A stretch of DNA of 64,000 nt from Candidatus Kryptobacter tengchongensis (GTDB taxonomy: Bacteria > Bacteroidota > Ignavibacteria > Kryptoniales > Kryptoniaceae): positions 62,001 to 126,000 of the forward strand of contig FAON01000008.1 of assembly GCA_001485605.1 (NCBI GenBank), read 5' to 3'. Both the position numbers and the translations under genes were made by a program. Of this stretch, positions 1-8,426 are shown piece after piece; position 1 is the first letter of the stretch; each line of letters begins with the position of its first letter. The notes beneath the pieces are model-generated. The model was not told where the DNA came from, did no database searches, and saw nothing but the letters and a program-made list of their open reading frames with translations.

Positions 1-2
1 GA

Positions 3-968
3 TTAAGAATGACAGAACAATTTAGAAAAATGGTAGCTGAAACACAGCTTTCAGTTGATGATTTTATTTATCCGCTTTTCGTATGTCCCGGGGAAAATGT
101 TAAGAGGGAAGTTCGCTCAATGCCTGGAGTTTATCAGCAATCAATAGATAACATAATTCGTGAATGTGAAGAAGTTTATAAACTTGGAATCCCAGCAGTG
201 ATATTGTTTGGAATCCCGGAAAGAAAAGATGAGTTCGGCTCTGAAGCTTACGATGAGAATGGTATAATTCAAAGAGCCGTTAGAGCCTTAAAGAAAGAAA
301 TTCCAGAACTTGTAGTTATAACAGATGTCTGTTTGTGTGAATACACATCGCACGGGCATTGCGGAATTGTCAGAGAAGTTGCCCCGGGCAAGTATGAAAT
401 TGTCAATGACGAAACTGTTGATCTTCTTGCAAGAGAAGCTTTAAGCCATGCGGAAGCTGGAGCTGATATTGTAGCCCCAAGCGATATGATGGATGGAAGA
501 GTTTTTGCGATAAGAAAAATTCTTGATGAGAATGGTTTTCAAAATGTTCCGATAATGTCATACGCTGCGAAATATGCCTCAGGTTTTTATGGACCATTTA
601 GAGAAGCTGCGGAGTCAGCCCCTAAATTCGGGGATAGAAAAAGTCATCAAATGGACCCAGCCAACTCAGATGAGGCATTAAGAGAAATTGCGCTTGATAT
701 TCAAGAAGGGGCTGATATTGTTATGGTTAAGCCGGCGCTTGCTTATTTGGATGTGATTTATAGGGCAAAGCAGGAGTTTAAAGTTCCAGTAGCAGCTTAT
801 CAAGTTAGCGGTGAATACTCAATGATAAAAGCAGCAGCTTTAAATGGATGGATAGATGAACAACGGATAATGCTTGAAACATTGACGGCGATAAAAAGAG
901 CAGGGGCAGATTTAATTTTGACTTATTTTGCTAAAGATGCGGCGAGGGTTTTAAAAAATAAAAATTGA
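3..968 (+). CDS. hemB: Delta-aminolevulinic acid dehydratase (porphobilinogen synthase), 5' end cut off
   Basis: Condenses two 5-aminolevulinate molecules to porphobilinogen in the cytoplasm, the second step of tetrapyrrole synthesis here. Counted from the first in-window ATG (position 9), a zinc-binding Cys triad sits at residues 108, 110 and 118 ([14 protein letters not shown]), and the two catalytic lysines are K188 ([13 protein letters not shown]) and K241 ([11 protein letters not shown]). The frame stays open upstream of that ATG and reads Leu-Arg, which matches the family's N-terminal 'RRLR' segment, so the true start is probably about ten codons outside the window. The other hem genes lie about 44 kb away. 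Identity is essentially certain; only the start is unknown. Confidence 0.96.
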   Translation, partial: LRMTEQFRKMVAETQLSVDDFIYPLFVCPGENVKREVRSMPGVYQQSIDNIIRECEEVYKLGIPAVILFGIPERKDEFGSEAYDENGIIQRAVRALKKEIPELVVITDVCLCEYTSHGHCGIVREVAPGKYEIVNDETVDLLAREALSHAEAGADIVAPSDMMDGRVFAIRKILDENGFQNVPIMSYAAKYASGFYGPFREAAESAPKFGDRKSHQMDPANSDEALREIALDIQEGADIVMVKPALAYLDVIYRAKQEFKVPVAAYQVSGEYSMIKAAALNGWIDEQRIMLETLTAIKRAGADLILTYFAKDAARVLKNKN

Positions 969-1087
969 TTGAATTCAACAGTGATCGGGGCAAAATGTTT
1001 TAATCTGAAATCGCCCAAAATTCCGCTTGAAAATTTCAATTAAAGTTTTTATCATTATAAAAATTTTAAAACTGATCTTGAGATTTT

Positions 1088-1711
1088 ATGGAGATTTTCG
1101 GTGTTGCTCTCACATTAATTTCGTTAATACTTGCTTATCAGGCATGGCAAAATGGGAAATTGATGAAACAGATGCATGTTGAAAGTATGGCTATGATCAA
1201 AAGTATAAAAGAATTAAATGAGGCAATCAAGGAAGATATAAGGATTTCAAGTCAGGAGACAAGGATGTTGATGGAAAAAATAAGTCAGGAAATGAGGGCG
1301 TTGATGGAAAAATCAAGTCAAGAGACAGGGGCATTGATGGAAAAAATAAGTCAGGAAACGAGGGTATTGATAGAAAAATCAAGTCAAGAGACAAGGATAT
1401 TAATGGAAAAAATAAGTCAGGAAATGAGGACATCGTTAGAAAAGTCAAGTGAAGAGACGAAAGCGTTGCTTGAGAGGATGGAAAGGTCAAGTGAGGAAAT
1501 GAGGGCATTTATGGAAAAGTCAAGCGCGGAGACAATGGCATTGCTTAATAGGATGGAGAGGTCAAGTGAGGAAATGAAAGCATTGCTTGAGAGAATTCAT
1601 AAAGGACAAGAGGAAGCCAGAAAAGAGATGGCAAATGCAATTAAATATATCGCTGAGTTAATCGTTGCAGACGGTGAGAGGACGAGACAACTTTTAAGAT
1701 CAGGGGGGTAA
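1088..1711 (+). CDS. Membrane-anchored coiled-coil protein with hendecad repeats
   Basis: No family recognised. Residues 2-19 form one hydrophobic segment (FGVALTLISLILAYQAW), likely a membrane anchor. From residue 54 to 169 the protein is a run of near-identical 11-residue units of the type SSQETRxLMEK, with two longer 14-residue units (ending ERMER). The C-terminal 35 residues are helical and less repetitive. Eleven-residue periodicity is typical of straight or slightly right-handed coiled coils, so an elongated oligomeric rod is expected. The gene stands alone between hemB and the symporter. A structural or scaffold role is inference. It resembles in style, not sequence, the repeat coiled-coil protein encoded near 58 kb. 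Confidence 0.8.
   Translation: MEIFGVALTLISLILAYQAWQNGKLMKQMHVESMAMIKSIKELNEAIKEDIRISSQETRMLMEKISQEMRALMEKSSQETGALMEKISQETRVLIEKSSQETRILMEKISQEMRTSLEKSSEETKALLERMERSSEEMRAFMEKSSAETMALLNRMERSSEEMKALLERIHKGQEEARKEMANAIKYIAELIVADGERTRQLLRSGG
1247..1594 (+). repeat. 33-bp tandem coding repeats (hendecads)
   Basis: About ten in-frame units encode 11-residue hendecads. The first six alternate between SSQET- and ISQEM/ISQET-type versions, so the DNA also has a 66-bp higher-order period. Two units are extended to 14 residues. The similarity is high at nucleotide level, as expected from slippage or unequal crossing-over. Confidence 0.85.
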
Positions 1712-1760
1712 GTTTAAATCTTATCTTTCAAAAATCAAAAACTAACCCAAAGGAGGCGTA

Positions 1761-3317
1761 ATGGCAAAGAGAGAACGCTGGGGGACAAGAATTGGACTAA
1801 TACTTGCGATGGCTGGAAATGCAGTTGGACTTGGTAATTTTCTAAGGTTCCCGGTTCAAGCTGCACAAAATGGTGGAGGGGCGTTTATGATTCCTTATTT
1901 TGTTGCATTTCTTCTGCTTGGGATACCTCTTATGTGGGTTGAATGGGCGATTGGAAGATATGGGGGTAAATTTGGTCACGGAAGCGCTCCCGGAATGTTT
2001 GACGCTATGTGGAAAGCACCAATTTCAAAATATCTTGGTGCGCTTGGACTTTTTATATCAACAGTGATAATGGTTTATTATACATACATTGAATCGTGGA
2101 CACTTGCATTTAGTTTTTTCTCAATCACGAAAGCTTACTTTGGGGAGACAACTTTTGATGCGATGAGAAGTTTTCTGCAAAGCTATCAAGGCATAGAAAA
2201 AAATTATTTTCAAAGCATCTTGCCGGCATATTTTTTTATGTGTGTTACTTTGTTTATTAACTTTTTCATACTTTATCGCGGTATATCCAGAGGTATTGAA
2301 ATGCTTGCAAAGATAGCTATGCCAACGCTTTTTCTTTTTGCAATCATTCTTGTTATAAGAGTTGTGACACTTGGAACGCCTGACCCTGTTAATCATCCAG
2401 ATTGGAATGTTGAAAGTGGATTTGCTTTTATTTGGAATCCTGATTTTTCAAAACTTGGAGATGCGAAAATTTGGCTTGCTGCAGCTGGGCAAATTTTCTT
2501 TACGCTTAGCGTCGGAATGGGAACGCTTCAAGCATATGCAAGTTATTTAAGGGAAAGTGATGATATCGCATTGAGTGGTCTTTCAACCGCATCAACAAAT
2601 GAATTTGTTGAAGTAATTCTTGGTGCAAGTATTGCAATACCTGTTGCAGCTGCTTTCTTCGGTATTGAGACAACTCAGGAAATCGCAAAAGGTGGCGCTT
2701 TTAATCTTGGATTTGTTTCAATGCCGATAATTTTTCAAAAATTACCTTTTGGTGAGTTTTTCGGTTTCCTTTGGTTTTTGCTTTTATTTTTTGCAGGTAT
2801 AACCTCATCCGTTGCAATGGCACAACCTTTGATTGCTTTTCTTAAGGAAGAATTTGGGATTTCCCATGGTAGAGCAACCGCTTTGATCGGTTTTTCCGTT
2901 TTTGTTGCAATTCAATTTGTTGTTTTCTTTTTAAAGCATGGTTTCCTTGATGAAATGGATTATTGGGCTGGAACCTTTGGACTTGTTCTTTTTGCTCTGT
3001 TTGAAATTATAATTTTCGCCTGGATATTTGGAATGGATAAAGGTTGGGCTGAAATTACAAAAGGTGCAGATATAAAAATACCACGAATTTTCTACTATAT
3101 CATTAAATATATCACCCCGCTTTATCTTCTTTTCATTATGATAAACTGGCTGGTTCAAGATGCTATACCAACTTTCTTGATGAAAGATGTGGAACCTGAA
3201 GATGTCCCATACAGATGGGGTGCAAGGGCTCTGATGTTTTTAATTTTCACGATAATAATTCTGATGGTAAAAACTGCCTGGGCAAAACGTGCAAATAAAA
3301 TGGGAGTGGTAAAATGA
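1761..3317 (+). CDS. Sodium-dependent transporter, neurotransmitter:sodium symporter (NSS) family
   Basis: A Na+-coupled amino-acid importer in the inner membrane. The N-terminus carries the family's Na+/substrate motif (GNAVGLGNFLRFP, about residues 19-31) followed by roughly twelve hydrophobic segments over 518 residues, a normal length. A strong Shine-Dalgarno sequence (AAAGGAGG) sits just before the ATG. The stop codon overlaps the start of a 43-residue gene (ATGA), and the pair ends at a strong hairpin terminator, so the two form a transcription unit. Bacterial relatives include LeuT, TnaT and MetP; the substrate cannot be told from sequence, but the small partner suggests a MetP-like methionine/alanine system. 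Confidence 0.93.
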   Translation: MAKRERWGTRIGLILAMAGNAVGLGNFLRFPVQAAQNGGGAFMIPYFVAFLLLGIPLMWVEWAIGRYGGKFGHGSAPGMFDAMWKAPISKYLGALGLFISTVIMVYYTYIESWTLAFSFFSITKAYFGETTFDAMRSFLQSYQGIEKNYFQSILPAYFFMCVTLFINFFILYRGISRGIEMLAKIAMPTLFLFAIILVIRVVTLGTPDPVNHPDWNVESGFAFIWNPDFSKLGDAKIWLAAAGQIFFTLSVGMGTLQAYASYLRESDDIALSGLSTASTNEFVEVILGASIAIPVAAAFFGIETTQEIAKGGAFNLGFVSMPIIFQKLPFGEFFGFLWFLLLFFAGITSSVAMAQPLIAFLKEEFGISHGRATALIGFSVFVAIQFVVFFLKHGFLDEMDYWAGTFGLVLFALFEIIIFAWIFGMDKGWAEITKGADIKIPRIFYYIIKYITPLYLLFIMINWLVQDAIPTFLMKDVEPEDVPYRWGARALMFLIFTIIILMVKTAWAKRANKMGVVK

Positions 3318-3445
3318 AATTTACAACCGAGGGGATTATCTTCATGATACTTGCGTGGGGAATTGTATCAACATTAACAATTTACTGCTTCGGCAAAGTT
3401 CTAAAAACAAAAGTTCGGTATGATAATCAAAATAATGAGGATTAA
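3314..3445 (+). CDS. MetS-like small subunit of the NSS transporter
   Basis: A 43-residue protein beginning MKFTTEGIIFMILAWGIVST, with one membrane segment (about residues 8-27) and a charged, Asn-rich C-terminal tail. Its ATG overlaps the symporter's TGA, which suggests translational coupling. In Corynebacterium the NSS transporter MetP needs a short single-span partner, MetS, encoded in just this position; homologous 'NSS small subunit' genes begin with a similar T-x-x-A/G-I-x-x-M-x-x-A-x-x-I/L-V pattern. The family assignment rests on position, size and this pattern. Its short length makes it easy to miss in routine annotation. Confidence 0.75.
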   Translation: MKFTTEGIIFMILAWGIVSTLTIYCFGKVLKTKVRYDNQNNED

Positions 3446-3452
3446 AAAAATT

Positions 3453-3487
3453 AAAGGGGGTGAGCGAAGATTAAACTCACCCCCTTT
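3453..3487. terminator. Bidirectional intrinsic terminator
   Basis: A perfect 12-bp stem (AAAGGGGGTGAG / CTCACCCCCTTT) with an 11-nt loop. A T run follows on the plus strand and an A run precedes it, so it can stop both the rightward symporter unit and the leftward gene ending at 3503. Confidence 0.88.
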
Positions 3488-3502
3488 TTATTTAACTTCT
3501 TA

Positions 3503-6301
3503 TCACTTTAACAACATCATTTTCTTCGTCTGCACAAATTTTCCTGCTTTCATCACATAGAAGTAAACACCCGATGCGACAAATTTTCCAGTTTTATCTG
3601 TTCCATTCCACCTTACGCGATACTTGCCTGGCTGAACGAATTCATCTATAAGCGTCGCAACTTCTCTACCAAGTATATCGTAAATTTTTATCTCAACATT
3701 TACAGCAATCGGAACAGAAAATTCAATGTCTGTGGATGGATTAAATGGGTTTGGATAATTTTGTGCGAGGTAAAACTCTTTCGGAATTTCATTCGTGGCA
3801 ATTTGAACTTTAACCGGTTTTGGAGCTTCACGAATCTCAATTGCGTCAGCTCTTATTACAAAGCTATCCTGTTTTGCTCTGTTGACGAGCGAATCAGCAT
3901 AGTATGCGTTTACGAGTGCAGTATCATTTTCAAGTCTGATATAACCAAAAATTGCTGTTTGCTTTGAACCTGCCGTGAAATCACGTCCACCACGTCTGAA
4001 TTGGAATCTACCAAGATAAATTCTTTCAACGCCAAGTTGGCTTACGATGACTGTTTCAGGTTGAGCCCCACCCTGTTGATAAATCAGATATCTTGCTCTT
4101 GGTGTTGAATTATTAGCTGCAAGCCCAGTTCTTGCATAAACATCAAAACTATCAACTTCAGCTGCGCCTTCTCTAAATGGAATAAATGGATACCACTCTG
4201 CAAACGCATTTGGAGCACCATAAATATAAGCAAGCAATCTTGAATTGTTGATCCCGCTTCCTGTTATCCTATTCCATTTGTTATAAGTTGTATCAACAGG
4301 TGGATAAACATAATCAACAATTGAGGGTTGAGCGTAAAACTCGTTTTCAACATCATTGTCAGCGTAAATCAAAGTCCCTCTTCCAATTCCAGTGAAAACA
4401 ATTGTTAAAACACTATCATACTTTGAGTTAGAAACAATATAAAGTGTATCAACATAAGTTCTTAAATCTCTTGGAGCAAATTCAACTATGAGGTTAAACT
4501 TGCCATTTATTGCTGGGAGTTCAAGCGGTAGGTTTGGCATGTTGATTATTTTGAATATTCCTGATGTATCAGCAAAATGAATATCGTAAATCCACAATGC
4601 TTTTTCACCATTGCTTCCGATTGTTATAGTTCTTCTGTAATTACCTTGTTGCTCTCGTTCAATTAAATCAACAGCAACTTCACCAAACCCAACAAATCTT
4701 GAAGCAACTGTTATCTGCGGATGTGTTGGAACTTTCCTTACTCTTAATAAATCAGTTCGCAAGAAATTACCTGATGCTTGACCTGGATTGCTAAATATAA
4801 CCTGTGTAGGTCCACCAGGATTTAATTTGAATGTAAATCCTGGGCCTCCAATTTGAGCCCAAACAACCGCACCCGCTATCTGTCTTTCATTAAATCCAGT
4901 TACTCTCTGCGTATCCGCAAAGAACGGTGTTATAACATCTATCTGTGCTGCTGTAGCTGCGTTGGGTGAACCGGCAGGACCACTGTATTCAAGTATGTAA
5001 TCGCCACCTAATGTGTCTGGTATAACAAATTGATAAACTGCGTATGGAATCTGATCTGTGCCAGTATAAACTCTGCTATATCTATTCCCACCTGGAATTG
5101 GAAATGGATATGGGCTCGCAACAGAATTTAACCATCCAGGTGGCGTTTCTTGATACAATACCAAGTCTCCACCTGGTGCTCTCCAATGAGGTTCGCTTCC
5201 ATCGCTTGCGTTCATGATAAAGTTGTAATTTAAACCTTGCCCGGCAACATATAAATATGCAATTGGTTCTTCTGGATCGTCGCTTTCTATGGCAAGTGAA
5301 TCAACAACGAATTCTTCCTGATAAGGTCTAAATACAATAGTTAAATCATAATAACTTCCTGGATTTATGCTTATAGGCAATGGGTCATTTGTGTAAAATC
5401 TTCCAGTATGTCCATAAACATTGTAGATGGTTAAGACGCTATCCCCTAAGTTAAACAAACGAATTTTCTTTTCAGCAGTTTCTCCAGTTGTAACCTCAGG
5501 GAAAACTTCACCAACCCTATATAATGCAAAATGATCAATGTTTGGTCTTGTAGTATCTGGTGTTGCCCGTTGCCATGGGTTTCCTTTCATTCTTCTCCCA
5601 AATTCAAGATCACGAGGTAATTTGCTTCTTAAAACTCTTACAGCGTCAACTCTTAAAAATGCAGGTGTTAATGTATCAGCACCGATTGTAACAATAGTTG
5701 GTGCACCAGCGTTCAATCGTAAAATTGTCAATGGATACCAAGAACCGTCAGCTCCACTTTGTGTTGGTCTCCAAAGTCCAGCATTTTGCAAAGTTGGTAG
5801 CCCTGCTCCATTTAGCATTTGATTATGTCTTAATGAGTCGGCGTAAACTCCTTCACCAAACCTTTCAACTGTGATATAACAGTTAGGTGAAGCGTTACCA
5901 CTTTGTTGGAGATAGTAGTAAAGAATGTAATAATCATCTTCATCAAGGATATTTTGTTGTGTTTGAGTTGGGATGCCAAAGATATACTTTGCCCATGCTC
6001 CAGATGGGCTTCCAGCTGTATAGGGTGTTCGCCTGTGGTCGGGTCCGACATTTGCTGCTCCTGTGTTTGTAAACCAACCAGGTCCAGGTTGACCAGTTGC
6101 AACTGTGTTCGGTTCTTTTTCATAATATCCATCTGAAGAATCACGATCAACCTCCCAATTTGTTTGTCCTCCAGCTAAATTTGGTGTGTTATCAACTGTA
6201 AACCACTTGTGGGTAGTTGTGTCAAGCGGAGCCCACTGAGAAAAAGCCTTGCTTGAAAATATAAGCAAGGCAATTACGCTTAAAAATATGATTTTTCGCA
6301 T
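3503..6301 (-). CDS. Large secreted protein with repeated beta-sandwich modules and T9SS sorting domain
   Basis: 932 residues. A signal peptide (residues 1-21, ending AFS-Q) is followed by an A-B-A-B-A layout. The A modules (about 22-235, 370-535, 645-865) resemble golvesin/Xly-type binding domains; the B modules (about 260-365 and 545-640) resemble choice-of-anchor D (ASPM/SPD-2/Hydin-like) domains. The last 80 residues hold YPNPFNPST and end in a Gly-rich beta unit with KMMLLK, the type A T9SS sorting domain. The protein is expected to be secreted through the outer membrane and anchored at the surface. Ligand unknown. A good SD (AAAGGAGG) precedes the start. It is downstream of, and probably co-transcribed with, the lipoprotein at 6319. 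Confidence 0.85.
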   Translation of the reverse strand: MRKIIFLSVIALLIFSSKAFSQWAPLDTTTHKWFTVDNTPNLAGGQTNWEVDRDSSDGYYEKEPNTVATGQPGPGWFTNTGAANVGPDHRRTPYTAGSPSGAWAKYIFGIPTQTQQNILDEDDYYILYYYLQQSGNASPNCYITVERFGEGVYADSLRHNQMLNGAGLPTLQNAGLWRPTQSGADGSWYPLTILRLNAGAPTIVTIGADTLTPAFLRVDAVRVLRSKLPRDLEFGRRMKGNPWQRATPDTTRPNIDHFALYRVGEVFPEVTTGETAEKKIRLFNLGDSVLTIYNVYGHTGRFYTNDPLPISINPGSYYDLTIVFRPYQEEFVVDSLAIESDDPEEPIAYLYVAGQGLNYNFIMNASDGSEPHWRAPGGDLVLYQETPPGWLNSVASPYPFPIPGGNRYSRVYTGTDQIPYAVYQFVIPDTLGGDYILEYSGPAGSPNAATAAQIDVITPFFADTQRVTGFNERQIAGAVVWAQIGGPGFTFKLNPGGPTQVIFSNPGQASGNFLRTDLLRVRKVPTHPQITVASRFVGFGEVAVDLIEREQQGNYRRTITIGSNGEKALWIYDIHFADTSGIFKIINMPNLPLELPAINGKFNLIVEFAPRDLRTYVDTLYIVSNSKYDSVLTIVFTGIGRGTLIYADNDVENEFYAQPSIVDYVYPPVDTTYNKWNRITGSGINNSRLLAYIYGAPNAFAEWYPFIPFREGAAEVDSFDVYARTGLAANNSTPRARYLIYQQGGAQPETVIVSQLGVERIYLGRFQFRRGGRDFTAGSKQTAIFGYIRLENDTALVNAYYADSLVNRAKQDSFVIRADAIEIREAPKPVKVQIATNEIPKEFYLAQNYPNPFNPSTDIEFSVPIAVNVEIKIYDILGREVATLIDEFVQPGKYRVRWNGTDKTGKFVASGVYFYVMKAGKFVQTKKMMLLK

Positions 6302-6318
6302 AGCTTTTACCTCCTTTG

Positions 6319-6738
6319 TTATTTTTTGTATTTGTAAAGAGTTACACGAGCTATCCCCGGTTTTCCAAGGAATCTATCATTACCAACCGGGATAACTTTA
6401 TAATATATCCAGATGCTATCCTCGGCAAAGCTTGGGATAGTTGAATCAGCATAGTTTGGGGTTTTTACCGGTGGTTGAAGGAATGAATAATTACCGCCTG
6501 TGGTATCACGCAAAGCCCTGTAAATTTCCCATTCCCTAAGATTTCCGTTATCGGTATATTCCCAATTTAAAAGAACGAGATATTTCCCAGTTTTTGTCGT
6601 GTCAACCTTTGTGCTCAGATTTTTAACTTCTGGAACTCTCCCAATGTGTGTTGGCGTAATCAATTCTTTTGGTTTATCGCATCCGTGGAACAAGATAAAG
6701 ATTAGGACTATCGGAAGCAAAAGTGGCTTTTTCAGCAT
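6319..6738 (-). CDS. Hypothetical lipoprotein with fibronectin III-like fold
   Basis: 139 residues. The hydrophobic signal ends in a lipobox (LFHGC, Cys20), predicting lipid attachment after export. The rest (about 40-139) has the pattern of a fibronectin type III domain: LLNWEYTDNG early and a late IYYKVIPVGND strand. It ends 17 bp before the T9SS surface protein, so the two may be expressed and act together at the outer membrane. No specific function is evident. Confidence 0.7.
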   Translation of the reverse strand: MLKKPLLLPIVLIFILFHGCDKPKELITPTHIGRVPEVKNLSTKVDTTKTGKYLVLLNWEYTDNGNLREWEIYRALRDTTGGNYSFLQPPVKTPNYADSTIPSFAEDSIWIYYKVIPVGNDRFLGKPGIARVTLYKYKK

Positions 6739-7346
6739 AAGCCGAGAAATTTGTTTTTATTCCAAAAGCAAAATAAACGAGAATAGGTTAAAAAGCAAGA
6801 AAAATTGCAGAAAATTTTCGTTGTGGAAAAAATTTTCTTTATTAAAATATCAGGGTAATTTTAGAAGCGTGGAAGGTAAAGGCATAATTTTAGGTGGGTA
6901 TCTGTAATTTTTAGATTTACCATCAAGATAGTCATAAGGAAGTTTTTGGGTATTTATGATTTTAATATCAAAACGATTGTCACTTCTGTGGGAACCCATA
7001 ATGGAGGCGGGTGAATAGATTTAACCGGATTAAAAAGCAAGGCAATAATTTCAATAAGCTACGCCTGCTCAGGCTTTCTAATCTCTAAGCGCACTGGAGG
7101 TGCTAGTTGCAAACTATCCAGTTCAAAGGGGAATGATACGGATATCTTAAAAAAAACATATTCCCGAACATGTGATGAATATCTCAAATTCTTTGGAAAC
7201 ATATGCTCCACTATGTTAAATTTTGATCACATCAAAAGCTCCACCTCAAGGGAAAAGATCGCGTTAAACATTCACATCTTAGCGGACCTGATACCTGCAC
7301 TAAACATAATTGTTTTTGTAAACTGTTAAGTCATTTCCAAAAAAGA
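6739..7346. other. Gene-poor stretch with degenerate coding traces
   Basis: No full-length gene. It holds a 47-codon minus-strand frame (7059-7202) that looks like a protein C-terminus. Opposite it is a 104-codon plus-strand open frame (7015-7329) with no usable start and odd Ser/Cys-rich composition, judged a shadow. The remainder is AT-rich and presumably contains the promoter of the leftward lipoprotein gene at 6738, which I could not pinpoint. Confidence 0.5.
7059..7202 (-). pseudogene. Possible C-terminal remnant of a decayed gene
   Basis: A 47-codon frame from ATG at 7202 (a GTG at 7211 is also in frame) ending at TAG. Its end reads PPVRLEIRKPEQA, which has ordinary globular-protein composition, unlike the surrounding DNA. 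There is no ribosome-binding site and an in-frame stop lies just upstream, so it is more likely the tail of a broken gene than an intact small gene. No family recognised. Confidence 0.25.
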
Positions 7347-7856
7347 TTACATTTTCCAATATTTCTTTAAATAGGAAAGATAAGCTTTTCTTAAATTATC
7401 CATTTCTTCCTCAAAAACTTTCTTTTTCACGCCCTTTGATTGTGTAATCTCAATTTTAACTCCTTTTGCGATATCCCCTTCTTTTAAGAATCTTATGTGC
7501 ATATAAAACTCCGCAGCAAAGTGAGGAACGAAAGTCCTTTTTGCAAGAGAAGAGATGCTTTCTGGTGGTTTTGTGCATACACTTCCTGCCTCGGGATCAA
7601 AACGATAATGAACTGTAATTACCCCTCTTGATTTACTTGTCCCTAAGGATACAATAACTGGAAAATTAAATGGGTTTGTTTTACTGCATTCCTCTTGCAT
7701 TTCCTTTGCGCTCTTAAGTGCAATTTCAAATGCTTCATCATAGGGGATTGTTTCAAAAGATTCTGTTAAAGTAAGGCGTGTTCCAACACCAAGGCAGGAA
7801 AAAAATGTGAGTGAAAATCCTAACAATAATACTAATAGTAGGTTAATTTTTTTCAT
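7347..7856 (-). CDS. Hypothetical lipoprotein
   Basis: 169 residues with an export signal ending in a lipobox (TFFSC, Cys21). The mature part is a mixed alpha/beta domain with no recognised motif; two cysteines (in EECSK and SVCTK) could form a disulphide after export. The C-terminus is a basic helix (MDNLRKAYLSYLKKYWKM). An SD-like AAGGAGGG precedes the start. The gene stands alone between two stretches of non-coding or degenerate DNA next to the methyltransferase, so it may be part of an acquired accessory patch. Confidence 0.65.
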   Translation of the reverse strand: MKKINLLLVLLLGFSLTFFSCLGVGTRLTLTESFETIPYDEAFEIALKSAKEMQEECSKTNPFNFPVIVSLGTSKSRGVITVHYRFDPEAGSVCTKPPESISSLAKRTFVPHFAAEFYMHIRFLKEGDIAKGVKIEITQSKGVKKKVFEEEMDNLRKAYLSYLKKYWKM

Positions 7857-8356
7857 GATTTCCCTCCTTGGTATTTCTTAATTAAATTTTTATAGGTTAT
7901 ACTTCGTTCATAAGGTAACGATATTTTTACACATTTGCAAGGGGGGATATTTTATCATCTGCTATTGAGTGGTAGGGGGTATCTGAATTATGAATTGTAT
8001 CAGCGAGGTCTTAAAGACTCCTTATGAAAACTCTTTGGGGCAAGGAAATTATTTGTTAGATATTACTCCTGAAGGGATCGTTTCGCCAGGCAATATGTTA
8101 TGTTTTGTGGGGGATTAAATGATTGATTTCTTTCCTGAAGATCTAGGGAGCTCTTGGGAGATCGTTTTTGATGGCAATAGATATTTAAAATTATGATGTT
8201 AATTTTTCAACTAAATCTTCTACCTTTGAAATGACGAATGTTAAGATAAATATACGCTTATTTTGTGATGTCTTTCTGAGAGATTACTTTGTAAGCTGGT
8301 GGAGGTGGCATTAGATATTTGTTTTATATTTAAAAAATAGGCAATCTTCGTAGGAT
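7857..8356. other. Intergenic stretch with short plus-strand frames
   Basis: No convincing gene. Two abutting plus-strand frames, 7990-8118 (42 codons, includes DITPEGIVSPGNMLCFVGD) and 8119-8196 (25 codons), share a TAAATG junction and have protein-like composition, but are very short and match nothing I recognise. They could be small peptides or relics of a broken gene. A good promoter for the methyltransferase lies at the right end. Confidence 0.4.
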
Positions 8357-8385
8357 TTGACGGACACATTTAAAAGTATTATATT
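8357..8385 (+). promoter_or_regulatory. Promoter of the methyltransferase gene
   Basis: TTGACG, a 17-bp spacer and TATATT. Read in the Bacteroidetes style it is TTTG-N20-TATATTTT. It lies about 40 bp upstream of the methyltransferase start and has the same hexamer and spacing as the tRNA-Leu promoter at 52260. Confidence 0.55.
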
Positions 8386-8426
8386 TTGGGTGAATAGAAT
8401 TTAGTTGGGAAAAAATATATTGAGTT

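Noticed and set aside
1247-1594. CRISPR-like array
   Set aside because: The 33-bp repeats are contiguous and in frame within a coding sequence, with no spacers.
7015-7329. 104-codon plus-strand open frame
   Set aside because: No start codon in its first two thirds, odd Ser/Cys-rich composition, and a more protein-like frame on the opposite strand.
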